A DNA stretch of 64,000 nt from Whitmania pigra (Eukaryota > Annelida > Clitellata > Hirudinida > Haemopidae), in assembly GCA_021613335.1 (NCBI GenBank), contig JAJTWR010000275.1:421001-485000 (forward strand). The letters run 5' to 3'. The position numbers and the translations under genes are program-made. Below the pieces are notes generated by a model. The model was not told where the DNA came from. It saw only the letters and a list, made by a program, of their open reading frames with translations, and did not search any database. Positions 33,154 to 44,322 of the stretch are shown in pieces. Position 1 is the stretch's first letter, and each line of letters begins with the position of its first letter.

Positions 33154-33352
33154 ATTGTTGACAGATAGCTATGTATTTACCTCGTGTCAGTGTTGGTGAA
33201 TAAATTCATTGGACTCAGCGATCGCACACCACTTTATATTTATACAAATACAAGACTCCTTCATCCCCTAATTTATCGTTCGTCGTTACAAATTTTATTA
33301 CGAGAGCTTCGGTAATGCATCAGTAAACGGTATGGCGACAGGGATGGATGGC

Positions 33353-36300
33353 TCAAGCCACGAAGGAAGAGAGTCGACCGACGAACTGGTTGAGCACCTC
33401 TGGCGTCTGGTAGTCACCAAGGAGTCCGACCATTCTGACGTCGCAGCTATCGTAGCAGGATATAATCTGGCAATCTTGGAAGGATCTCAGGCAGTTCTTC
33501 AAAGTGTCGAGACTTGCGCTCTCCTCTGTTTTTTAACGGTTTTTTTATCAATTAATGAAATTAATTAATTTTTGCGGGTCCTCACCATATTCTGCCAGTC
33601 CTTCCTGGGCTCTTTGCTTCAGATGGGAGTGGATTTCCTTCGTGAACTCAGATTCTATGATAAAAAGGAAAAGATCCTAGAAGCTTACTCATTGGACACA
33701 CTATAAATTATGCAAATTTGAACTTTGTACCGAAGGCGTCGCCAGCTTGAAGCTTGTAAAGGTGGCTTGAGGCGACGTGGTAGGTCTCCAGGATCGGACC
33801 GAGGGCACTCTTGATGCTCATGAGTTGCTTGACATTCTGGGGCATGACCTAGGAGAATTGGGTTCATCATGCTGCTGTAAGGTCTATAGTGTGTGAGCGA
33901 TATGAACATTGCACCACATTGACACAAAAGAGCCTTTACAGCCAACTTCACTCACTCCGAATGTTTCTCTGACTTGTTGATCATCGTCTTGATGGACTCT
34001 TCTTCTCCAGGTTTGGCCTCTCGCATCTTCTGTCTCCAACTGATGAAAAAAACACAGTAACAATACGGTAGAGTGAGGCATTATTGTAATGCAAGAACTC
34101 GACACGTTCGACGATATCAAAAAAGTTTAGAGCACAAGAAAATTTCTCCCAAAAGATTCCTTTGCAATTTGAAACAAAAAGATATGTAAAGATATTCACG
34201 TACCTCTTCTGGTTTGGAGATGATCCCAGCCCCGTAGAGGGAGTTCAGGGCTGAGCGAGCGAATGTCTCGGGAGTTTCACACACCTGATCGAAAGAGAGA
34301 AAGATAAAGCCGATACCAAATTTTAACGACGTGACAAATGTCGAAGCAGGGTATAAAGAATCAAGCCTAATGCCACGACCTGGTTGAAACTGAAAGCAGT
34401 TCGAACTCACGGGTATTAACGGAAATTCGTGCTTGAGCAACTGAAACAACTGAAGAGATTGGTCGATAACGTCGTCGAGAAGGAACTCCACGATCTGATC
34501 TGATTTTATCCAACTGACATCCTTCATGTAGGCAGCTGAATAAATGCTGTTGGCTGCAAGGAAACAACAGGAAACTGGCATTACAATGTTTTCAATACAT
34601 GTCTTCTTAGCCAATCAGAATCGAGTACCTTATCAAGTGTTTGTCTCATTTGGCAATTAATTACTATTAATAAGTGGATTGATATAAGTATTGGAATTGG
34701 GGGCAATCGGACCATTTACATGGAACAGTTTCTCAGAGGTATGTCATGGTGGTGCAAACTGGGGGTTGTGAACCACTGAGTTTACAGGGTACAATAGCTT
34801 GCAGGGTAGTAAACCCTCTGGGCCAACTTGTACCAATGTGCAAATAATAAAAAATCATTCAGGTCAGCATCCATTTTCTTGTCAATCGGGATTTACAACT
34901 AACCTATGATAGATTCCTTGCTGAATATCATGTTGACGGTGTTGGCGTAATAAGATAGTTCGATGACGTACGGAAGCCTGGTAATTGGCCTCACAAACTC
35001 TACCCCTTCTCTACGAAAATTCAGAAAAAAACATTTGTAACATTACTTAACGAATATTCTCAATGCATTGAAATATTGATCCGTTACGAGCAAAAAGAAC
35101 CTAAAGGAATCACAACACTTCATTAATCCATTAATACAACACAGTAGTTCTTCGCCAAGAGCCTACTCACCCATCTTTTTCAATTTCCACCAGATGATCT
35201 CCGAGCAGGGAGATGGCGTACTTTATGACATCTTCCGATAACCCGGTGAACCCGAGGCCGTGGCCTCTGCTCATGACCTCGGCCTTCGTGGAATCGAAGG
35301 AGCGAACCACCTCGAACATCGGAGCACCCTGATCAAGAATTCATCCGATGAAATGATTTTGTTGGGAACTATTACGAAGCTACGATGCTTTTTAAATAAA
35401 TAGGACTTCGATATAATTAACAACAATTAATAGGTAATTAATAACAAGTAAGGAATAACAATTAATAAGTAATGGATATCAATTAATAGATAATTAGTAA
35501 CAATTAATGAGTAATTAGTAGTTAATCAATAAGTAACTAATAACAGACCTTCCTGTGTGCGTGCAGGAGGGTCCATGCAAGCAGTTGAGTGCAGGAAACA
35601 GAGTGGATTCTGGATTGGTCTGAAACATTTGCATATGGTCAAAATATCAAAATTAATTTTCGAATTATCATGATATGAGTTAATTGAAACAATTATAATA
35701 ATAATAATAAACATTATAGAACAGCTAATCAATCTAAAACCAACCTCTCAAGCATATTGTGCTGCGTAAATTAAGCATCGTTAATATTATTACTAGGCTT
35801 AGTTGTATAGTGCCATGAGCATCGGGTTGCCGCATCCAAGGGGGCACGAGCACGAGTCTAAGGACCGTTTTTTTATCATCGTTCGAAGGCTCGCCACCCT
35901 CCGAGCCAACTTGCACATCTTAAGAATTTAAAAGAGAAACTCACCGTGAGTGACATGGTTAGCTAGGGCATGGACGAGCGCCCTTTCACCGTTGTCGTCT
36001 GACGAGCTGATGAAACAGTCGCTGTATGTTCTGCTCAACTGTTCCTTGTTGTTGTTGTTGTTGTTTGCCAACCTCGACCGGTGTGCTTCGACGAATTCCT
36101 TGAAACAAAATTAATGCGATGGCTCGCTCACAAACTATTCGAGCGCGACGTTCGGAAACGTGCGAAATGCGACGGCAGTAGCCAAAGTCGGAGCACCTCC
36201 GATGATGATCTTTATAGCATCTGATGAATGTAATATAATAATAATATGTGAATAAACTACATTAAACTATTAAATTACTAAAATAAATTACATTAATAAC

Positions 36301-38421
36301 AAAGTTATTATTATTAAAACAACAATTATTGTTAATAGTAACTACTATTTAAAGGGCTTATAATAAATGTAAATGCTTATTGCCATGGCAACCGTACCAC
36401 GTAAACAACGTTTTGAAAACCTTTCAACAATAATCCTACCTTGAGGGAGAACGGCTGCGAGAAATCGATCCTGACGGAACCGTAGAACCCAAACAACGAC
36501 CTCAGGGATTGAACCACAGTGCTCCAGAACGTCTCAGATTTCTTTGCGAGGCCCTGATACAATATTCGAGCATGGATTCGAGGCCATAAAAAATGGATTT
36601 AATTACTCGGGGAAACCACTTACGATAGCGATTGTAAAACGGTAAAATTTACTAGCATTAAAAATGCTAACAACGAACACAAAACAAAGCGGTCTATGTA
36701 ATTTCAATCACGGCCGTCGTCACAATCACGAGCACATCGTAATCGCACGTTCTTACCAATTGTTCTTCCGTAAAGTTCACTTCGGGCAACTTCTCGTATG
36801 AAATTGAAACCGGCACGACGGAAATATCCTTCACAATACCTGCAGGAAGCGCAGAACGATCATTATCATCATCGCCGTGAAAGACAAGGGGTGTCGGGCT
36901 GCGACTACACCCGATCGGTCCGCTCACCTCGAAGGTAGGTTTCCACGGCGACCGAGAGGAGCCCTGTTTTCGGGCTGAGGATCTTTCCGCTTCTCGATCT
37001 TCCCCCCTCGATGAAGAACTCCAACGACTCACCTCTTACCAGGATCTGCTCCATGTACTGTGGTCCATGTATTAAAAATATGATAATTACTTCCTTGTTA
37101 ATTATTCGTGAGAGATGAGAAATTGAATGTTGACGTTCGTGTCGATTAATTACATAAACATTAATTATATTAACGACATTATTCGTGGCTAATATAAAAC
37201 AAATAAATTCAGCACGTTGAAATTAACATAATCAAGGTTAACATGCAAATGTTTCCACTCGTTAAACAACGTTTAAATGATCGATAGCAAAGCCACGAAC
37301 GAGAACAGTTCACATCAACAGACCGCATGGAGGACTGCTCTGTAAATGAAGTCCCTGTTCTCCTTCTTCTCTTCCATCTTTCTCCTGATGAAGAAGCCTC
37401 CCAGACCCCTCATTAGCATCCTTTTCAACGATTGGTCAGAATAAATTAGCATTTCATAACAGAGGACGGGACGTCCAATCGAGTGCCTCGTTTCGAGCGC
37501 AGTCGATTTACGTAAACAAAAAGCAGACGAGCGACCGACCCGAATATGGGCAGAATGAGGTTGTCGCCGGCGGCAACGTAGGGAAGCCTCGTGTTGAAGT
37601 TGAAGAGAATGAAGGACAGGAGCATGTAATCCAGGTGGCTTCTGTGAACCGGAAGGAACAAAACTGGAGTCTCCATCTGAGGAAATGGATTGATAAATGA
37701 ATAAGCAAATTATTTTCGTTATATTATTAGTAGTTAATTGTTATCGTTTAAATTAATAACTATCACTATCACTAATTTTGAAAAATAAATTAAATTTAAG
37801 GATAAGGGTTATTTAATCTCTTATAACTTTTTCAAAGATGACAACATCACATGAAAGCGAAATTATGATAATGAAATAATTACATTTTAAGTAATTTATT
37901 TTAATTAATTAATGAACTCTAATTTTGTTAGACGATTTCCATGACAACGGAGTTTACAATTCAGCTTATGATAGCATCCTAAGTGCATGTCTGGTTCCGC
38001 ATTGATTCTGTTTAGCTTATTTTGGCGTCAAAGTGCTTCAGAGCTTAGTGGGTTTTGTCTATTGCGCTGATGCGCAAACATTGTTTTGTTATCGATGGGC
38101 AGTTATCTGGTGCTGTTGAGTGCGATCGTAATAATAATATATTTACTCCTCGCTCGTGTAACCCTCAATCAGTACAAATGCTCAATATTCATATATGCAA
38201 AGCATCTTGCATGTTAAATAGGTTTAGAATTAAATAGGATTAAAACATAGATCATCTAAACGAATAAATGAACTCTGACCTTGCAAGTTCGCTGGATGAC
38301 ATGCATTTGACCTTTGTGGACGACAATGGAGGAGAGAAGTGATTTGAACAACTTGAAGAGGAACCATGCCGTTGCCCTGAAGACGTAAACAACATGGCCG
38401 TCAACATCATCATCAACATCA

Positions 38422-38452
<31 letters not shown>

Positions 38453-39072
38453 CATCACCATCAATATTATCGTTATCAACAATTAACAATGATCTGCCAA
38501 TAATAGGTAAATATTACATCTTAATAAGATAACAGGATAATAAAATTATAATAACAAAATTAACAAAAATAATAATAATTATATTATTAAAAAAAAAATT
38601 ATTACTATTATTTAACATCTAAGTGTATTCATCTTAATAAGATAATAGTATAAAATAAATAATAATTATTATTATTATTATTATGTAACCTCTACATGTG
38701 TTCATCTTAACAAGATAATAGTATAATAAAATTATAATAACAAAATTAACAAAAATAATGATAATAATAATAATAACATCTATGCGTGTTCACCTGATGA
38801 GGGTTCGAGAGACAGCAGCACTCATCCTGCTCAGGGTCCTTTGCACTTTTTCTTCATAAGGTTTCAGCCAGATAGCAGGGGCAGGACATCCTTCTGACAA
38901 TTATTAAATAATAATTAAATATCATAGCAGTTGATAATAATAATAATGATAATAATAATAATAATAATAATAACAATAATATAATAATAACAATAATAAT
39001 AATAATAACAATAATAATAATAACAATAATAATAACAATAATAATAATAATAATAACAATAATAATAATAAC

Positions 39073-39115
<43 letters not shown>

Positions 39116-41088
39116 ACAACAACAAGTCGTTCACGTAGAGCCTTTTCTTAAGGAGGACAATGCAAAGTCATGTGTCTGACTGTAATTACATTATTAATAA
39201 TTGATAGTTGGAACATCATTACCACCAATCATCATCATCATCATCATCATCACCGTCATCATCACCAACAATCATCATCATCATCATCTGATCGAAGCTT
39301 ACTTTCAACAATGCCATCGGCTTCCATCTGTTCTCGAATGGCCTTAAAAGTCCTGATTGAATTTAATTTTTAATTCAATCGATTGATTTACAAACAAATC
39401 ACTTTAATGCTCTTAAGAGAAGAATGCCATTTGGAGAACCAACAGCTTGTGAATGCTAGCAGAATGTTTGCACTGCCACGCTTCAGCTATTATCTTGTCG
39501 ATTCGAAATTATTATCGTTATATATTATTTAATTAAAAGTCGTGATAAGATTTAATTGGAAATTGTTATCAACATCACACAGTAACCTCGAATGAGCCAA
39601 AACGTCCCTTGTGAAGCTGAGGTACTTCCCGCCGCATTCCTTCGAGCAGACGAATCTCAAGTCGCAGACGACTCTCGTCCACGGATATTTGCTGTCAAGT
39701 CAAAAATAATCGACAATCAAAACGGCTCTAGCATTCTAAATCTATTCTTATTGGATTATTAATAAACTGAAGAGTAATTATTACCTGAATGTTTAATTAA
39801 TTAATAGTTATTAATGTAATGCATGTATTGTTAATTAAGTGGTAAATGATTAACCAGCTTATTAATTAATGTTATGCATTATTAATTAAGTGTTAATATA
39901 ATTAACCAACTTGTCAAGGAGAGGCAGGGATAAGATGTTGACGAGACCTGCATTCAGTAAATCGTCGTTCATCAACTTCTCCTGTTTGCGAACAGCACAA
40001 AAACATTAGGTAACTAATTGGATAACTAATTTAAACAATAATATTAATATTATTAATATAATATTTATACAATATAATAATATTATTGATATTAATAATG
40101 GAGATGAATAATAACCATTCATCAAATAAATAATAATAATGTAATTATTATATCGATTAATTAGAATATTAATCTAATAATTTGATAACATAAATATTAA
40201 AATAAGATTTAAAGAGTTAAAACTAGAAAGCCACGAATGGCATGCTATGGTTCCATGTGTCAAACTCACAGAGCTTTTTGGCAGGCATTTGCAACACTTC
40301 CACAGACAGGTGTCCCTGGAGTCGAGTTTGACGGAGAAAATGTTTCTTTCCTTCACGATCTTCACGTCCTGGAGAGTCGTTCGTCAATTCGTTTATCAAT
40401 CATTCGTCAATCCACTTATCGATCATTCGTCAATTTGTTTTTCAATCATTCGTCAATTTGTGTATCAATCATTCGTCAATCCACTTATCGATCATTCGTC
40501 AATTTTTTTTTCAATCATTCGTCAATCCACTTATCGATCATTCGTCAATTCACTTATCAATCTTTCGTCAATCCACTCGTCGATCATTCGTCAATTTGTT
40601 TTTCAATCATTTGTCAATTCACTTATCAATCATTCGTCAACCCACTTATCAACTGTTCACTGAAAAACATTTCATCGGCTCGACCGACAAATTCACACGT
40701 TGCAGGTTGATTACAAAAATGTCACTCCAATTTACTCTTGAAAACCGGTCGTTAAGATATTGACAATTAAATGCACGTGCTCATTTTTTGTTGGAAACAC
40801 ATCGACGGCAAAACCACATAAAAGCGACAACAAATGAAACAAGTAAATCAAATTGTGGACCTTAAAGGCATAATTTTCTACATCAAAACACTTCAGTCCT
40901 TTCTTCCGAGCCACGAGGCCATTGATGTTGGGTTTGACAGGCTTGGGGAGCTGGTTTTCGTGGCTTTCAGAATCCTCGACGGTTGCTGCACAACTCAATG
41001 CCTCGTGCTGCAATTCCTCGTGTTCATCACTTCCAGAACCACAAGGCTCGTGGAGCACAGAGGTAGCATTGCAAAGATTTGCATCCAT
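33353..41088 (-). CDS. GPAM: Mitochondrial glycerol-3-phosphate acyltransferase (GPAT1/2 type)
   Basis: Twenty-two minus-strand exons; 822 residues (human GPAM 828): 40861-41088, 40270-40368, 39911-39981, 39587-39691, 39303-39352, 38794-38893, 38280-38376, 37540-37676, 37324-37420, 36928-37057, 36757-36839, 36440-36553, 35945-36098, 35549-35619, 35171-35328, 34904-35010, 34411-34553, 34204-34284, 33956-34039, 33731-33848, 33586-33654, 33353-33525. The acyltransferase core is clear: HRSHLDY (H-x4-D, H261/D266), GLGGFFIRRK, FIEGGRSRSGK (motif III, near 343-353) and VVPVSISYEK. The enzyme acylates glycerol-3-phosphate to lysophosphatidate at the outer mitochondrial membrane, the first step of triacylglycerol and phospholipid synthesis. 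Motif III has GG where GPATs usually have GT. Exon 13 encodes a run of six Asn from a GTT repeat. The middle and end follow GPAM order (SRIHSVSCTQLLAW; ALGPILETYHVASSHLY). A minus-strand AATAAA lies at 33294-33299. Confidence 0.93.
38394..38462. repeat. CAT/CAA microsatellite in GPAM intron 6-7
   Basis: (CAT)n with CAACATCACCATCAT interruptions close to the exon 7 acceptor. Confidence 0.9.
38930..39117. repeat. AAT microsatellite in GPAM intron 5-6
   Basis: About 185 bp of (AAT)n with AAC units. It gives a false poly-Leu frame on the minus strand. Confidence 0.95.
39232..39290. repeat. CAT microsatellite beside GPAM exon 5
   Basis: (CAT)n tract ending 13 bp below the exon 5 donor. Confidence 0.85.
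40381..40655. repeat. 23-bp minisatellite in GPAM intron 1
   Basis: About 12 imperfect copies of a 23-bp unit of the form TCGTCAATCCACTTATCGAT + CAT. Variants alternate between a CCACTTATCGAT type and a TTGTTTTTCAAT type. Open frames at 40237-40763 are translations of this repeat, not genes. Confidence 0.92.
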
Positions 41089-42822
41089 GACGCTCTTGCT
41101 TCTTGTCACTCTCTAATACAGTGTTGCTTTCCTACTGAAATAAACTGGAAATTATGCTCTTTCATCATAATATCGACATTGTCGCATAATTCCGTGGTCA
41201 GCTGCCGCACAGTTCTAGTTCAATGCGACGTAAAAAAAAAAACTAAATTGTGTTAATTGATGCAAACAATTTCGATGCGGTAAATCTAACTATTTTGTAT
41301 CGTTCAAGTCTTCAAAAACCGCCTCAATCCACCTTGATGTCTACAATTCCGATGACATTGAGAATAAACTTGTTTCAACTGGCGAAAAGATGACTTTTTT
41401 AATCTTCTATGCAAAATAAGAAGACCTGATCGTAGCAATTTCGACTACACTCGTTTCGGCTTGCACTTCAAAATGCGACGAACGACAGCGCTCTGTATCA
41501 CACACAAACACATGCTCAATAGGGCATCCACTTTTAATCGTCGTAAATTTTTTCTATTCAAATAAAAAATAAAGAATTTTCATCTGTAGAGAATTTTTAG
41601 TTCGACTTTTCAAAATATTTTGTTGCTAAAGCGTTGTACTCCATCATGGTAGAAAGTGAGAATCATCTTCCTTCCTAGCATCCTAATGTTTCCATATGCG
41701 ACAGCGCGAGTAAATGGAATCGAGCGCTATATAAGCTTCTGCGGTGGAGTTGATGAATTAGTCCTGGAAAAGTTTCTTATGGAGATGTCGCTTGGCATGG
41801 ACAGGTTAAGATGAAGGTTCGTCGACGATTTCTTGAACTTGACTTTCATGAAGAATGTTTTTTTTTTTTTAAATCTAGTTATTATATATTCAATTTTGCG
41901 TTTTTCTAATTTTGCAAGCGCTCCATTTACTTTGCGGTTCATTTTCCAATTTTATATTTATATTGATAAGCAAAGCGTTAAAAAAAGGTCGCTAATTTTA
42001 CATTTGGACGGTTTCAAATCGAAGACATGTTTAGAAATGATTTGAGTACATTTTAAATCGAATTTTAATCCTTAAGAGTTTAAACTTTAAAAAACAAATT
42101 TTTTTTTAAATGATTTATTAGAGGCCCCTAATCCTCAAAAAATAATGGTTTTTTTTCCCGCTATTTTCATCCAATTCGTTCCAGCGGTTATACGGAAACG
42201 ATTATAGAAAAGTCACGTCGACAATACAACAAATGAGGCAATCTTCCAATCCTAACAATCCCAATAAGTACATCTCGAAAACACGACAACGCCTTTGGCC
42301 ATCAAGCAGTCGTCATATCATCATTATCATAATCATAGTATCATCATCATCATCGTATCATCGTCGTCATCATCATCATCACCGTCGTCGTCATCATCAC
42401 CATCTCGGAATTATTCTACAATTCTGCTTCATCCGTGTGACGCTCCGTGGGTGCACTTAGGCAGAAGCGCTCATCACTTATGTAGCGCCTCAAAGTCTGA
42501 TTTCGATGAATGCATCTCACGCAGTCTCCATTTTATTTGCACGCTTTTGACAATTTCCGAAAGCTTCACCATCACCATCATCTTAAGATTAGCATTTTCT
42601 ACCCTTATCCACGCTTCGAACCGATGAAAATGAAACGTCGTGAAATGTTTTCCAGTCGCAAATAAAACTTGAATAAAAAAATAAAACCAGGATTTCATTA
42701 TTGTTATTATTATTATTTTTGTTTTTTTTTTGTTGGTACTCAATTTCCAAAATAAATTTCAAATCTTTTAATTTAGAACTGACGGCAGGTCATCGCCTCT
42801 TACAATAAATGCGTCGCTTAGC
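41089..42822. other. Intergenic region between GPAM start and GPCR-like gene
   Basis: AT-rich. Holds the GPAM promoter side and a (CAT)n/(CGT)n run at about 42315-42405. Small open frames at 41727-42045 and 42233-42743 look like chance or repeat products. Confidence 0.5.
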
Positions 42823-44322
42823 ATGGACAATTCATCCGTCAAACTTCAACCTTCTGATGAAGAGATCGACCTGTCGAGAATTCAGGCGCTCGCGTGGCTA
42901 GCGGTAGTTGCGGTCGCGACGACAATAGGCGTCCTCTGCAACGCACTCACGCTGAAGTTGGCGAGAAAGATGAGGATGGCGAATATCTGGGTTCTTTCCT
43001 TGATCGGATGTCTTGTGATAGGGCCGACAAAACTCGTGTCCACGTGGATATGCTACTGGAAAATTGGGACTCAGGAAGACATTACGGAACTACTGGGATC
43101 TTGTCTTGTCACCTATTTGGAAATCGCATCGTCACTGCACTTGGCGCTAGAGGCGGTCGTCGCGTTCAATCGTCGACCGCAAATTCGTCGTCGCCTGCAA
43201 TGCTCGGCCATCGTCGTCTCTCATCTGACGGGCTTTGGAGGAGCCTACATCACCTTCGTCACCATCGCCGACATCAATAAAGCAGCTTCTTGTTCTGATC
43301 CTCGCAAGAAATCGACAATCTGTCATCGTTTCATTGCCATTTTTTGCCTCCTTTCAGGGGCTCTCGCAGCGTTACTGCAATCGAGGAAAACCTCCACGTT
43401 CGAAACCAGATGCCGAAGACAAAAAGACATTGCGAACCAGGAATGTTCCGATCAGGATGCCGACCGGTTGAACAACGTCGACAAGGACTCGATTGTCGCC
43501 ATCACCAGCAGCAGACCCACCCATCCGTCGAATAGACGAAAATCGAGAACAAGTTCACGGATGAGCGCAGATGAAGATCAACAAAAGACCAATTTCCAGG
43601 GAAACAAGAAATCTTGCAGGCGACACACTGTCGCTAATATAGGTCTCCCCTTCAGCCATAGCAGCAGATCTAAACTGGAAATGTCGGCTAGAGATGGATA
43701 TTTTCACGCTAGCGGCAAAAAAGCCAACGAATACAGATACGTCAGAAAATGGTCTGTCGACGTTACTGCGCTTGCAGATCAACTTGAAAATCCCAAAAGT
43801 CACGCAGGAAGTTTTCCAATACTTACCAAAGGAAGGTCCAACGAATTGACTTCATATCAACTGAGAAGGATGGAGCCAGGAAAAAAGCTGAGCGGAGAAC
43901 ACGTCGACGCGCCATCGTCCTTTTCGAAGCAGACGACGGACGTGGAGATAGCAGCCATTCCAAGATTCCACGACAGTTGCACGGCATCAATACTCGAAAA
44001 AACGACAGAAGAGGCTGAAACAAACTCGAGCAACGGAGAATCGTTGAAACAAAAAAAGGAGAATGCATCCATCATCATGTTAATCTTCGTCTCCTTGTTC
44101 TTTAAATTCATCTTCGCTTGTTCGATATTTTCCGCCGACGTTAATTGCAGATTCTCAATCGTTCTCGAAGCAGCCATTACTTTGGAATGGACAGCTTTGC
44201 CGTTGGCACTCATGATGAAAAATGCTGCACAATTCGAGAGCCTTTATCGCTCCATCCTCTCGTTGAAATTTATCTGCTCTTGCAATGTAAACAGGGACGA
44301 TCGGTGTTGTGCTGTAAACTGA
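42823..44322 (+). CDS. Single-exon orphan seven-helix (GPCR-like) protein
   Basis: Intronless frame of 499 residues. I recognise no family. The layout is GPCR-like: helix 1 about 24-48 (with GVLCNALTL, resembling the class A GNxLV motif), helix 2 about 54-80, helix 3 about 91-117, helix 4 about 127-150, helix 5 about 168-187. A very long polar loop (about 188-410, rich in Ser, Lys, Arg) follows, then helix 6 about 414-437 and helix 7 about 443-466, and a Cys-containing tail (FICSCNVN). Helix 3 ends ALEAVVAFNRRPQI instead of DRY. Helix 7 has WTALPLALM instead of NPxxY. Asn-x-Ser near residue 3 is a possible N-glycosylation site. Likely a divergent class A receptor, or a non-receptor membrane protein. 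AATAAA lies at 44391-44396. Confidence 0.6.
   Translation: MDNSSVKLQPSDEEIDLSRIQALAWLAVVAVATTIGVLCNALTLKLARKMRMANIWVLSLIGCLVIGPTKLVSTWICYWKIGTQEDITELLGSCLVTYLEIASSLHLALEAVVAFNRRPQIRRRLQCSAIVVSHLTGFGGAYITFVTIADINKAASCSDPRKKSTICHRFIAIFCLLSGALAALLQSRKTSTFETRCRRQKDIANQECSDQDADRLNNVDKDSIVAITSSRPTHPSNRRKSRTSSRMSADEDQQKTNFQGNKKSCRRHTVANIGLPFSHSSRSKLEMSARDGYFHASGKKANEYRYVRKWSVDVTALADQLENPKSHAGSFPILTKGRSNELTSYQLRRMEPGKKLSGEHVDAPSSFSKQTTDVEIAAIPRFHDSCTASILEKTTEEAETNSSNGESLKQKKENASIIMLIFVSLFFKFIFACSIFSADVNCRFSIVLEAAITLEWTALPLALMMKNAAQFESLYRSILSLKFICSCNVNRDDRCCAVN

Noticed and set aside
40381..40655. Array of near-identical units that could suggest a CRISPR array
   Set aside because: The units are contiguous with no unique spacers, in a eukaryotic intron with no cas genes.
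40237..40763. Overlapping frames with repeated NHSSI-like peptide units, resembling a repeat protein
   Set aside because: All frames are open because the 23-bp minisatellite lacks stops; the region lies in GPAM intron 1 and includes exon 2 on the other strand.
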